Shown: in pieces, positions 41,842 to 51,043 of the stretch | How the letters are laid out: every line of letters starts with the position of its first letter | How positions within the stretch are numbered: position 1 is the stretch's first letter | Assembly: GCF_030413175.1 (NCBI RefSeq) | Contig: NZ_CP129212.1 | Span: 2,356,001-2,420,000 of the forward strand | DNA length: 64,000 bases | Source of the DNA: Bradyrhizobium roseum | Lineage (GTDB): Bacteria > Pseudomonadota > Alphaproteobacteria > Rhizobiales > Xanthobacteraceae | Reading direction: 5' to 3' | Program-made: the position numbers and the translations under genes | The notes under the pieces: generated by a model | What the model saw: the letters and a program-made list of their open reading frames with translations, nothing else | The model's database searches: none | What the model was told of the DNA's origin: nothing

Positions 41842-42948
41842 TTATTCGACGGCCTTGGCAGTGCTGCATGACCGCGTGTTCACGCGGGGCATCACTTTCT
41901 CGGCCGTCAGGATCATGGACCGGCGTCCGAGTTCGCGATCCTTCCAATCCTTGCCGGCGTAGAGCAGCGTGCCGAACGGACCGGTTTCTTCCTGAAACGC
42001 CAGCAGTTGATCGGCGACGCTCTCGGGCGTGCCGTGAATGATCAGCTTTTCGCAGATCGATTCCAGCGTTACCTCGTCGTCCGGCTGATCGCGCCGCGTC
42101 TTGAACAATTCGATACGGCCGCTTCGCTTCAGCTTGGTGAATAGCGAGCGATAGTAATAAACATAAGGTCCGTTTGGGTCGGTGGCGTACGCCTTTGCTG
42201 TTGCCGCGTCCTTGGCGACGAATATGCTCTTGGCGACACGCCAGTTTGCCGTGTCCGCCGACCTGCCGGCACGCTCGCATCCCTCGACATATTTTGGCCA
42301 GTGGCTCTTCACCCACGCCGGCATCAGGAAGTTTGCCGAGATTGGGTCCCAGCCGCGCGCGGCGGCCTCCGTCACGCCTTTGGAAAACGGCGCCACTGCG
42401 GTGACCACGATCGGGGGATGTGGCCGTTGCAGGGGCTTCGGAACAAAACCCTGGCCGATGTCTTCCATCAGGGTTTTCTGAACCGATATGTTCCAGAACT
42501 GGCCCTGCAGATTATAGGGCGGCTCGTTAGCCCAGATATGAAGCACCTGATTTATGGCTTCCAGGAACATCGCATTCCTGTCCGCATCGAGATTGCCGAA
42601 CACTTCCGCATCCGACAGCAGGCCACCGGGGCTGATTCCGAAAATGAGCCGCCCGTCGAGCATGTGATCGAGCATCGCTATTGCGGCTGCGACCGCCGCC
42701 GGGTGAGCGTTCGGCATGTTGACGGTACCAGTGCCAAGCTTGATCTGCTTGGTTGCCGCCGCGAGCCAGGCGACGAAAGCGATGCAGGAAGTGATATTTT
42801 CCGCCCTGTCGGTGACGTGCTCGCCCACATAGGCTTCCGTGAAGCCGAGTTCATCAGCCAGCAGAAAAGCCTCCCGATCCTCCTTGAGCGAAAGCCGCCA
42901 ATCCTTGTTGAGGGGATGGATCGGCATCGTAAAGAATCCAAGATTCAT
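41842..42948 (-). CDS. LLM-class (bacterial luciferase-like) flavin-dependent monooxygenase
   Basis: A 368-residue TIM-barrel enzyme. NLGFFTMPIHPLNKDWRLSL opens it, then EAYVGEHVTD, LGTGTVNMPNAHPAAVAAAI and FGISPGGLLSDAEVF, all in normal family positions. Such enzymes use FMNH2 and oxygen on alkanes, terpenes or heterocycles. The frame stays open far upstream to 43689, but only ATG 42948 gives the family N-terminus; the rest is antisense to the CoxM-type gene. The hydrolase gene follows 24 bases downstream. Confidence 0.85.
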   Translation of the reverse strand: MNLGFFTMPIHPLNKDWRLSLKEDREAFLLADELGFTEAYVGEHVTDRAENITSCIAFVAWLAAATKQIKLGTGTVNMPNAHPAAVAAAIAMLDHMLDGRLIFGISPGGLLSDAEVFGNLDADRNAMFLEAINQVLHIWANEPPYNLQGQFWNISVQKTLMEDIGQGFVPKPLQRPHPPIVVTAVAPFSKGVTEAAARGWDPISANFLMPAWVKSHWPKYVEGCERAGRSADTANWRVAKSIFVAKDAATAKAYATDPNGPYVYYYRSLFTKLKRSGRIELFKTRRDQPDDEVTLESICEKLIIHGTPESVADQLLAFQEETGPFGTLLYAGKDWKDRELGRRSMILTAEKVMPRVNTRSCSTAKAVE

Positions 42949-43048
42949 AGTCTGCTCTTCCCACAGGCGGCTTTGGTTGGCCCCGAACGTGCGTCGTTCA
43001 ATGCATGAAAAAAAGCTCAAAGTCGATAAGATCCACCCGATAACAAAC

Positions 43049-43079
43049 TTGACCTTTGTCGATCCCGACCCTCTAATCC
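43049..43079 (+). promoter_or_regulatory. weak promoter candidate for the molybdenum hydroxylase operon
   Basis: TTGACC at 43049-43054 and TAATCC at 43074-43079 are 19 bases apart, a poor match in spacing. They lie in the 171-base gap between the divergent LLM and hydroxylase genes. Confidence 0.25.
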
Positions 43080-43119
43080 AGCAAAACTGCGGATATTTGG
43101 CCGGGGAGGTCACGCCGAA

Positions 43120-44001
43120 ATGAAAGCCTCGGCTTTCGCCTACGCCCGCGCAACCAGCGTCGCAAACGCGCTGGAATTGCTGACAGCGCATGGAGACAAG
43201 GCCAGGGTGCTGTCGGGTGGCCAGAGCCTTCTGCCGGCGATGAATCTGCGTTTGATATCCCCTGAACTCATTATCGACATTGGCGAGTTGGCCGAGTTGC
43301 GCGGGGTGGCGGTGAAGGAAGGGGTCCTCACCATCGGCGCGCTGACGCGTCACGTCGATCTCCTGAAATCTTCGGAAATTGCAGCCCATGCTCCCTTGCT
43401 GACCGAAGCGGTCGCCCATGTCGCGCATCCAGCGATCCGCAACCGCGGCACCATCGGGGGAAGCCTGGCGCACGCTGACCCAGCTTCCGAACTGCCGGCC
43501 TGCATGCTTACGCTTGAGGCTATTCTCATCGCTCGCGGGCCGGGTGGCGAGCGGCGGATTCCGGCGGCCAAGTTCTTCACGGGAATCTATGAAACAGCGC
43601 TTGGACCGCAGGAATTGTTGGTCGCAATTGAGCTGCCGGTGAGTCCAGGAAGTGCGACGCACTTCTTTCATGAGTTTGCCCGCCGACATGGCGACTACGC
43701 GATTGTCGGTCTCGCGGCGCAGGCCGTCGTCAGGGACGGGCGGTTCGCCGATCTTCGCCTTGGTTTCTTTGCGGTCGGCGATCGGCCATTGCTGGCTGGC
43801 GCTGCCGGCAAGCTGGTCGATGTTGCCATTACGTCTGGGGTACTGTCTGGGGCGTTATCCGCATTGGATGAAGAGCTCGATCCCCTGGAGGATCAACAGG
43901 CGACGCCCGCGATGCGCCGGCATCTGGCGAAGGTCCTGTTGGCGCGTTGCGTATCCGCGCTGCTTGGTCGCCCCGATCTTCTTTCGGGAGCAACAGCGTG
44001 A
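43120..44001 (+). CDS. molybdenum hydroxylase FAD-binding subunit (CoxM/XdhB-like)
   Basis: A 293-residue FAD subunit. The FAD-pyrophosphate motif is VLSGGQSLLPAMNLRL, and the second contact region is AHPAIRNRGTIGGSLAHADPASELPA. It shuttles electrons from the iron-sulfur subunit to NAD or a quinone. GGGGAGG precedes ATG 43120. The stop overlaps the next start (GTGA). The order M-S-L is that of the xanthine dehydrogenase/CO dehydrogenase family. Confidence 0.88.
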   Translation: MKASAFAYARATSVANALELLTAHGDKARVLSGGQSLLPAMNLRLISPELIIDIGELAELRGVAVKEGVLTIGALTRHVDLLKSSEIAAHAPLLTEAVAHVAHPAIRNRGTIGGSLAHADPASELPACMLTLEAILIARGPGGERRIPAAKFFTGIYETALGPQELLVAIELPVSPGSATHFFHEFARRHGDYAIVGLAAQAVVRDGRFADLRLGFFAVGDRPLLAGAAGKLVDVAITSGVLSGALSALDEELDPLEDQQATPAMRRHLAKVLLARCVSALLGRPDLLSGATA

Positions 44002-44483
44002 CGACTGCGGTTGCAATCTCGTTTGTCGTCAATGGCGAGCACATTGAAGCGAGTGTACTGCCGCGTCTGAACCTGGCGGATTTTCTCCGTGAGTATCTTA
44101 AGTTGACCGGTACGCATGTCGGTTGCGAACACGGGGTGTGTGGCGCATGCACGGTCCGCGTCAATGGCGATATCGTCCGTTCCTGCCTGCTGCTTGCGGT
44201 ACAGGCGCACAATGCGACGGTTGAGACGATCGAGGGGGTCTCCGACAGCGGCGAGATTGCCGATTTGCAGTCTGCATTCCGGGACCGTAACGCGCTGCAA
44301 TGCGGCTTCTGTACGCCAGGAATGCTGATGGCGGCACAGGATCTGTTGAAGCAATCGCTGAGTCCGAACCGACAACAGATCCGCGAACATCTTTCCGGCA
44401 ACTATTGCCGCTGTACCGGCTATCAGGCCATCGTGGATGCCATCGAGACCACAGTGCGGACGCGCGCCGGACGCTTGCCATGA
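43998..44483 (+). CDS. molybdenum hydroxylase [2Fe-2S] subunit (CoxS-like)
   Basis: A 161-residue subunit from GTG 43998. The plant-type cluster uses C43, C48, C51 and C63, and the second cluster uses C102, C105, C137 and C139; all eight ligands are present. It carries electrons from the molybdenum centre to FAD. It overlaps both neighbours by four bases, which indicates strict co-translation. Confidence 0.9.
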   Translation: MTTAVAISFVVNGEHIEASVLPRLNLADFLREYLKLTGTHVGCEHGVCGACTVRVNGDIVRSCLLLAVQAHNATVETIEGVSDSGEIADLQSAFRDRNALQCGFCTPGMLMAAQDLLKQSLSPNRQQIREHLSGNYCRCTGYQAIVDAIETTVRTRAGRLP

Positions 44484-46873
44484 CATCGGCCCAGGAGAAT
44501 CCTGAAACGCTTTCTGCGCTGGATCGTCCGAATTCCTATATCGGCAAAACTGTGCCGCGGCCGAACCTCGACAGGCTAATGCAGGGGCGGGGGCTGTATG
44601 TTAGCGACATTGAGCTGCCGCGCATGGCACATGTCGTATTCCTGCGCTCGCCGCATGCGCACGCGAAGATCAAGGGCATCGACGCTTCGGCGGCGAAGCA
44701 GATGCAGGGCGTGATCGCTGTCGTTTCGGGGGAAGAACTCTCGAAAATCATCACGCCGTGGGTTGGCGTGCTCTCGCATTTGAAGGGTCTCAAATCTGCA
44801 CCGCAAAGTGCCTTAGCGGTCGATCGCGTGTGCTGGCAAGGCGAAGCGGTCGCGGCTGTGGTGGCGAGCAGTCGCGCTCAGGCCGAGGATGCTGCCGAGC
44901 TCGTCGAGGTTGAATATGAAGAACTCGACGCAGTTACGGACATGCGCACTGCGCTCGATTCAGCAACAGTTGTGATCCATCCGTCTCTCTGCGATAATTT
45001 GGCTTTTGAGCGCAATCACGATGCCGGCGCCGTCGATCAGGCCTTTGCGGAAGCGGATGAGGTGGTGGAGGCAGATTTTGTTTTCGGACGACACACCGGC
45101 GTGACGCTCGAGCCACGTTCCGTGGTGGCCGATTGGAACGCCACAGAATCAAGGCTGACCATCTATCAGGGTACGCAAGCGCCGCATATGGTGCAGAACA
45201 TTGCGGCGCTTCATCTTGGTTTGACGGAATCGCAGGTTCGCGTGGTCTGCAAGGATGTCGGCGGTTCTTTCGGCATCAAGGTTCACATCTATGCCGACGA
45301 GATGGCGACTTATGCGCTGTCCAAGCTGTTGCGGCGTCCGGTTAAATTCGTCGCCGACCGCGTCGAGAGCTTCAATACCGACATCCATGCCCGCGACCAC
45401 CGCTGCAAAGGAAAGATCGGCGTCAGGCGTGACGGCACCATCACCGCATTCGAGATCGACGATCTTACGGGTATCGGGCCCTATTCGATGTACCCACGCA
45501 CCAGCGCAATCGAGGCCAACCAGGTCGTCAATCTCGTCGGCGGCCCGTATCTGACCAAAAATTATCGTGCCCGGGCCCGCGTCGTGTTCCAGAACAAGAA
45601 CGTGACGTGCCAGTACCGCGCCGTTGGCCATCCGATCGCCTGCTCGGTGACGGAAGGCCTGGTTGACCTGGCGGCCATGAAGATCGGCATGGACCCGGTC
45701 GAGATCCGCCGCCGCAATCTGATTGCCGATGACGCTTATCCCTGTGCTTCGCCGTCGGGCCTGCGCTTTGAGCAATTGTCGCACCATGCGGCGCTCGCCA
45801 AACTCATTAGAATGATGGACTACGAAGCGTTGCGCGCCGATCAGGCGGCCTTGCGGGCCAAGAACATCCATCGCGGCATCGGCATCGCCAGCTTCATCGA
45901 GGTTACCAATCCCAGCGCGGCGTTTTATGGCGTTGGCGGCGCGAAGATATCCTCGCAGGATGGCGTTGCGGTGCGGCTCGACGCGCAAGGCTCAGTGATT
46001 TGCCAAACAAGCATCACCGAACAGGGACAGGGATCGGAATCGCTCACCGCGCAGATCGTCGGGAGCGTGCTTGGTGTCTCGATGGATCGCGTCCGCGTGA
46101 TCCTGGGCGATACTGATAATACGCCGTATGGCGGCGGCACCTGGGCCTCGCGGGGCGCCGGCATCGGTGGCGAGGCCGCGCTTCAAGCTGCCAAAGCACT
46201 GCGCAAGAACATCCTCGACGTCGCGGCCGCTGTTCTGCAATCGACGCCAGGGGAACTCGACATTGTCAACAATGGCATCGTTAGTGCCGTCGATGGTACA
46301 CCGCGGATCGATTTGAACGAGCTGGCGCGCATCGTCTATTTTCGTCCCGATACGCTGCCGCCGGGCATTCAGCCCGAGTTCATGGCTACCAGGCACTTTG
46401 TCCCGCGCGAATACCCCTTTGCCTTCACCAATGGCGTTCAGGCCTCCTGGCTGGAGGTCGATACCGATACGGGCTTTGTGAAGCTGCTGAAGCATTGGGT
46501 CGTAGAGGATTGCGGCACCATCATCAATCCTCAACTGGTCGACGAACAGATCAGGGGAGGCGTGGTGCAGGGCCTTGGGGCCGCGCTGTTCGAGAAATGC
46601 GTGTATGACGAACGCGGCCAACTTACCAACGCCAATTTGGCCGATTATCTGGTTCCGATGTCCGGGGAGATGCCCGACATCGATGTCGGACATGTGGTTT
46701 CGCCGACGCTGGAATCGGAACTGGGCGCGAAGGGCGCGGGCGAGGCCGGCACGGCTGGTGCGGCAGCGGCCGTGACCAATGCGGTCAATGACGCGCTCCG
46801 GCCGTTTGGGACGGTCATCACGGAAATCCCATTGACGCCGCAGGTCATCCTGGCCGCTCTGGGGCGGATATAG
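44480..46873 (+). CDS. molybdenum hydroxylase catalytic subunit (CoxL/XdhA-like)
   Basis: This 797-residue subunit binds the molybdopterin cofactor. VCKDVGGSFGIKVHIYADEM, CQYRAVGHPIACSVTEGLVD, TEQGQGSES and KGAGEAGTAGAAAAVTNAVN are in family order; Glu in GAGEAG is the expected base at the molybdenum centre. The active loop is YRAVGHP, not the YRCSFR of form I CO dehydrogenase, so it is not a true CoxL. The enzyme probably hydroxylates an aromatic or N-heterocyclic substrate. No cofactor-insertion gene (CoxD/XdhC) is adjacent. Confidence 0.88.
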   Translation: MTSAQENPETLSALDRPNSYIGKTVPRPNLDRLMQGRGLYVSDIELPRMAHVVFLRSPHAHAKIKGIDASAAKQMQGVIAVVSGEELSKIITPWVGVLSHLKGLKSAPQSALAVDRVCWQGEAVAAVVASSRAQAEDAAELVEVEYEELDAVTDMRTALDSATVVIHPSLCDNLAFERNHDAGAVDQAFAEADEVVEADFVFGRHTGVTLEPRSVVADWNATESRLTIYQGTQAPHMVQNIAALHLGLTESQVRVVCKDVGGSFGIKVHIYADEMATYALSKLLRRPVKFVADRVESFNTDIHARDHRCKGKIGVRRDGTITAFEIDDLTGIGPYSMYPRTSAIEANQVVNLVGGPYLTKNYRARARVVFQNKNVTCQYRAVGHPIACSVTEGLVDLAAMKIGMDPVEIRRRNLIADDAYPCASPSGLRFEQLSHHAALAKLIRMMDYEALRADQAALRAKNIHRGIGIASFIEVTNPSAAFYGVGGAKISSQDGVAVRLDAQGSVICQTSITEQGQGSESLTAQIVGSVLGVSMDRVRVILGDTDNTPYGGGTWASRGAGIGGEAALQAAKALRKNILDVAAAVLQSTPGELDIVNNGIVSAVDGTPRIDLNELARIVYFRPDTLPPGIQPEFMATRHFVPREYPFAFTNGVQASWLEVDTDTGFVKLLKHWVVEDCGTIINPQLVDEQIRGGVVQGLGAALFEKCVYDERGQLTNANLADYLVPMSGEMPDIDVGHVVSPTLESELGAKGAGEAGTAGAAAAVTNAVNDALRPFGTVITEIPLTPQVILAALGRI

Positions 46874-46914
46874 TGCGACGGCAACCAGATTGATCAGGAA
46901 TAACGAGGAGTCAT

Positions 46915-47730
46915 ATGGACCAAGCCCAGCGCGCGATGCAGACCGAATCCAACGAAGTCCTCTATGAGGTAGCCGATCATATCGCGGTCATCACGCTCAA
47001 CGCTCCCGAGCGCATGAACACGATTTCAGGGCCGATGCTGAACGATCTCACGCGGCTGCTGATCAGGGCCAACGAGGATCGCGACGTTCGCTGCGTCATC
47101 CTCACAGGCAATGGGCGCGCCTTCTGCGCAGGTCTGGATTTGCGCAAGGAGCGCAGCGGTGACGGTCTCAGTTCGGCTTCGTCAGCGACTTCGCTGGACC
47201 TGCGCAACACGCCGCCGACCGTTCTGCAGGCCATGGACAAGCCGACGATTTGCGCCGTGAATGGCGGAGCCGCCGGCTACGGCATGGATACGGCGCTCGG
47301 TTGCGATATTCGCATCATGGCAGAATCAGCCAAGCTGGCGGCGGCTTTCGTCAAGCGCGGCGTGGTGCCGGAGTCCGGCGGCACCTGGTTTCTGCCGCGC
47401 ATGATCGGCTGGGCCAAGGCATCCGAACTGATTTTCACCGGCCGCACGCTCTCGGCGCGAGAATCTCTCGAATGGGGTCTTGCCAACGAGGTGGTGCCGG
47501 ACGCCGGCCTGATGGGCCGGGCGCGCGAGGTGGCGCGGGAGATCGCGGTCAATGCCCCCTTGGCGGTGCAGGCCGCCAAGCGCATGATGCGAATGGGACT
47601 CAACGAAACATTTCCCGATCACGTGCACCACGTCTATCTGCAGCTGCTGCCGCTGTTCAAGACCCAGGACATGCACGAAGGCATCAAGGCATTCATGGAA
47701 AAACGGGAGCCGAAGTTCGAAGGGCGCTGA
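46915..47730 (+). CDS. enoyl-CoA hydratase/isomerase-family protein
   Basis: A 271-residue crotonase-fold protein. GRAFCAGLDLRKE and NGGAAGYGMDTALGCDIRIM are the two oxyanion-hole stretches, and FVKRGVVPESGGTWFLPRMI carries the acidic active-site region. It starts 41 bases after the molybdenum hydroxylase and has AACGAGGAG before its ATG, so it may be the fourth gene of that operon. The reaction after ring hydroxylation is not defined. Confidence 0.85.
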   Translation: MDQAQRAMQTESNEVLYEVADHIAVITLNAPERMNTISGPMLNDLTRLLIRANEDRDVRCVILTGNGRAFCAGLDLRKERSGDGLSSASSATSLDLRNTPPTVLQAMDKPTICAVNGGAAGYGMDTALGCDIRIMAESAKLAAAFVKRGVVPESGGTWFLPRMIGWAKASELIFTGRTLSARESLEWGLANEVVPDAGLMGRAREVAREIAVNAPLAVQAAKRMMRMGLNETFPDHVHHVYLQLLPLFKTQDMHEGIKAFMEKREPKFEGR

Positions 47731-47742
47731 TGGCCGTTCGCA

Positions 47743-48897
47743 CTACTCAGCGGCCACATCCGAAATCGCGCTTGCTTGCCGGTTGGTAACCACCACCTTG
47801 ATCGCATCCTCGATGCGCTCGCGGGCGTAATGTAGCGCCGTCGGCAGGTCGGCCAACGAAAACGTGTGGTATGGATTTTCGTGGCGTCGAAGCGCTTCTC
47901 GGCCATCAGCGCCATGGCACGGCGGGTAGCGCTGCGGCCTTCGCCCCGAATTCCGTAGACGTAGATATTGTTCTTCACGAGATGCGCGAGATCCATCGTG
48001 ACCGGATCGTGCGGAAACGCGGCGAGGCAGATCTTTCCCCCGCGACTGGTCATGAGAATGGCCTGATCGATCGTAGCTTCGGAGCCGGCGCACTCGACCA
48101 CATAGTCTGCGCCGATGCCTCCCGTGAGCTGCTTTACGACCTCAACGGCATCCTCGTCGTTGATATTGATGACGCGATCGGCGCCGAGTTGCCGGCCGAT
48201 CGCCAGTCTTCCGTTGCGTGTCCCGGTCAGGATGACCGGCCTGGCGCCGAGCGCCTTGGCAACGGCCACCGCGAGTAGCCCGATCGGCCCAGGTCCGATC
48301 ACCACAACGCTCTCGCCGGCAACCAATCCCCCCCAACTCTGTCAATCCATACATTGAGGTCCCCGCGGTGACGACCAACGTCGCCTCGGCGTCGCTCATG
48401 GTGTCGGGCACCCGCGCGAGCGTGTTGATATGATTCACGGCGTATTCGGCAAATCCGCCGTCGGTCGTAAATCCGTTTGCGCGATGGCCCTTCTCCGGCT
48501 TCCCGTAGTTCAGGCATGACGTGTACATGCCTTGGCGGCAGCGCTTGCACTGTCCGCAGCCGGCGTGGATCTCCACGCTGATCCTCTCCCCAATGCTGAA
48601 TTCGTCGACCTCGGGCCCGACGGCTGCGACCGTGCCCATACATTCGTGGCCCGGCGTGAAATTCCTGTTGAAGGGGAGGCCGGCCTCAATGCTGGCCGGC
48701 GATCCCGAATGAATGATTTCGAGATCGGTGGCACAGATCGCAACCGCGTCGATCCGTATCAGCACTTCCGCGCGTGAAGGGATAGGCATCGGCTTCTCGC
48801 ACAGCAAGAGCTGGTCCGGATCACCGGGTACCCAGGCCGTCATCCGGTCGGGAAGCGGGAGGTCGGGCGAGGTCCTGACACCTGGAGGTTGGTACAT
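47743..48897 (-). pseudogene. zinc-dependent alcohol dehydrogenase, broken by two frameshifts
   Basis: Three frames together make one medium-chain dehydrogenase of about 384 residues. The first runs from ATG 48897: GHECMGTVAAVGPEVDEFSI, then structural-zinc cysteines CGQCKRCRQGMYTSC. A run of seven G at about 48328-48334 (minus strand) shifts frame; six would continue LTELGGLVAGESVVVIGPG, the Rossmann motif. A second shift at about 47867 (one C missing) separates KIHT from TFSLADLPTALHYARERI. The stop is at 47743. Without correction the product ends at 48142, shortly after the catalytic domain, so it is inactive unless these are read errors. Confidence 0.78.
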
Positions 48898-49087
48898 GGT
48901 TCTCTCCTCTTGCGCTGGATGCTAGCCGAAAATCGCGATCCGGTGAAACTGCCGGATGTGGCCAGCCTGACGTCGGTCAGGTTTGCTGCACAGCAAAACG
49001 CTCTGTCGCAAAACCTTCATACGCGGCCTATACTTGCACACCGGTTGGCGATGAGATCGTCGATTGCCGCCTAAGCCGGAGCACCCC

Positions 49088-50095
49088 ATGAAGACCATCC
49101 GTTTTGTATTTGCCTTGCTTGTGGTGTCGTTGATCGCGCCCTGGCAGTCCGCCAAAGCGGCTGACGTCATCTGTTACAATTGCCCGCCGGAATGGGCGGA
49201 TTGGGCGTCGATGCTCAAGGCGATCAAGGCCGATCTCAACTACGACATTCCGCACGACAACAAGAACTCGGGCCAGGCGCTGGCGCAGATCCTAGCCGAG
49301 AAAAGCAATCCGGTCGGCGATATCGGCTATTTCGGCGTGACCTTTGGCATGAAGGCCAAAGCGCAGGATGCGCTTGAGCCCTACAAGCCGGCGAAGTGGG
49401 ACCAGGTCCCCGCCGGTCTGAAGGATGCCGACGGCTACTGGACCACGATTCACTCCGGTACGCTCGGACTGTTCGTCAACAAGGACGCGCTCGGCGGTAA
49501 ACCGGTGCCGGCCTGCTGGAAGGACCTGCTGAAGCCCGACTACAAGGGGATGGTCGGTTACCTGGACCCATCCTCGGCGGCGGTCGGTTATGTCGGCGCC
49601 GTAGCGATCAACCTCGCGCTCGGCGGCTCCCAAGCAAACTTCGACCCCGCGATCAATTTCTTCAAGGACCTCCGCAAGAACGATCCGATCGTTCCCAAGC
49701 AGACGTCCTATGCCCGCGTCGTCTCCGGCGAGATGCCAATCCTGCTGGATTACGACTTCAACGCCTATCGTGCAAAATACTCGGAAAAGGGAAGTTTTGA
49801 ATTCGTGATCCCCTGCGAGGGATCGGTGGTGTTTCCCTACGTCGTCGGCCTCGTCAAGAACGCGCCCGACAAGGACAAGGCCAAGAAGGTGCTGGACTAT
49901 CTGCTTTCGGACAAGGGGCAGGCGATCTGGACCAACGCCTATCTCCGCCCGGCGCGCCCGATCGATCTGCCGGAGACTGTGAAGAAGAAATTCCTGCCCG
50001 ACAGCGACTATGCGCGCGCAAAGAACGTCGACTGGGGACAGATGGAAAACGTGCAAAAAGGCTTTGTCGATCGCTATCTCGCCGAGGTGCGCTGA
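49088..50095 (+). CDS. ABC transporter substrate-binding protein (Fe/polyamine/phosphonate type)
   Basis: A 335-residue exported receptor. The Sec signal peptide is about 1-22, ending in SAKA before ADVICYN. The mature part (IHSGTLGLFVNKDALGGKPV, then LPETVKKKFLP) resembles AfuA/PotD/PhnS-type receptors. ATG 49088 is preferred to the TTG at 49064. A repeat and hairpin separate it from the permeases, which could give more receptor than channel. The downstream phosphodiesterase hints at an organophosphate ligand. Confidence 0.83.
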   Translation: MKTIRFVFALLVVSLIAPWQSAKAADVICYNCPPEWADWASMLKAIKADLNYDIPHDNKNSGQALAQILAEKSNPVGDIGYFGVTFGMKAKAQDALEPYKPAKWDQVPAGLKDADGYWTTIHSGTLGLFVNKDALGGKPVPACWKDLLKPDYKGMVGYLDPSSAAVGYVGAVAINLALGGSQANFDPAINFFKDLRKNDPIVPKQTSYARVVSGEMPILLDYDFNAYRAKYSEKGSFEFVIPCEGSVVFPYVVGLVKNAPDKDKAKKVLDYLLSDKGQAIWTNAYLRPARPIDLPETVKKKFLPDSDYARAKNVDWGQMENVQKGFVDRYLAEVR

Positions 50096-50115
50096 GGCAA
50101 TATGGCGTACGTACA

Positions 50116-50190
50116 GAGCGTTTTCGAGCGAAGTGGTTCCCGGTTCGCGTGAAGAAAATCCGTCAGATCAACAGAGCTGCGTTTTTAGTT
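50116..50190 (+). repeat. interspersed intergenic repeat (GAGCGTTTTCGAGCGAAGTG type)
   Basis: GAGCGTTTTCGAGCGAAGTG followed by CCGGTTCGCGTGAAGAAAA closely matches, from memory, a short repeat present in many copies between genes of Bradyrhizobium and relatives. It supports the host assignment. Confidence 0.5.
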
Positions 50191-50206
50191 TGTTAAAGCG
50201 CAGCTC
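50174..50206. terminator. hairpin between receptor and permease genes
   Basis: GAGCTGCG (50174-50181) and CGCAGCTC (50199-50206) are perfect 8-base arms around a T-rich loop. It lacks a T-run, so it is more likely an mRNA-stabilising or attenuating hairpin than a full terminator. Confidence 0.4.
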
Positions 50207-50223
50207 CGGGGCGCCATCTTCTG

Positions 50224-51039
50224 ATGTCACACAGGTCGTTCGTCTGGTTATGCCTGCTGCCGCTTGCAGTAGTGACGGCGGCATTTTTCCTGTTGCCGAT
50301 GGTGCGGCTCGTTGTGACCGGAGCGGAGGGACCGCAGGGCTTGGCGGGCTATCTGGCAATCCTGATCGAGCCGCGCTATCGCGCGACCCTCATCAACACC
50401 GTGCTGCTCGCAGCCGCGACCACTATCGTGACGCTCATTGTGGCGACGATCGCCGGCATGTTCCTGCAGCGGCATCGGTTCCCTGGCCGCGCCGTCCTGA
50501 TTGCGATGCTGACTTTCCCACTGGCATTTCCCGGTGTCGTGGTCGGGTTCATGATCATTCTGCTGGCCGGGCGACAGGGCCTGATCGGCGATTTCTCCAA
50601 CCGGCTGTTCGGCGAGAAGCTGGTCTTTGCCTATTCGATCTACGGCCTGTTTCTCGGCTATCTCTATTTCTCCATCCCGCGCGTCATCCTCACTATCATG
50701 GCCGCGGTGCAGAAGCTCGATGTCGGCCTAGAAGAAGCCGCGCGCTCGCTCGGGGCGGGCCCGTGGGCAGTGCAGCGCGATGTCGTGCTGCCGGCACTGG
50801 CGCCGGCGTTTGTTGCCTCCGGCGCGATCGCGTTCGCGACCGCGATGGGGGCGTTCGGCACCGCGTTTACGCTGGCGACGAACATCGATGTGCTGCCGAT
50901 GCTGATCTATACCGAGTTCACGCTGGCAGCGAATTTCTCGATCTCGGCGGCGCTGTCGGTCGGGCTCGGTATCATCACCTGGTTCATCCTTGCGCTTGCC
51001 CGCTCCTTCAGCGGAAGCGCCGTCGCCGCGGCCGGATGA
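50224..51039 (+). CDS. ABC transporter permease (PotB-like)
   Basis: A 271-residue inner-membrane protein with about six hydrophobic segments and the permease loop EEAARSLGAGPWAVQRDVVL. First of two permeases in an importer with separate subunits. The second permease starts four bases after its stop. Confidence 0.85.
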   Translation: MSHRSFVWLCLLPLAVVTAAFFLLPMVRLVVTGAEGPQGLAGYLAILIEPRYRATLINTVLLAAATTIVTLIVATIAGMFLQRHRFPGRAVLIAMLTFPLAFPGVVVGFMIILLAGRQGLIGDFSNRLFGEKLVFAYSIYGLFLGYLYFSIPRVILTIMAAVQKLDVGLEEAARSLGAGPWAVQRDVVLPALAPAFVASGAIAFATAMGAFGTAFTLATNIDVLPMLIYTEFTLAANFSISAALSVGLGIITWFILALARSFSGSAVAAAG

Positions 51040-51043
51040 GGCC

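Noticed and set aside
42949..43689. N-terminal extension of the LLM monooxygenase frame
   Set aside because: Antisense to the CoxM-type gene; the family N-terminus begins at 42948.
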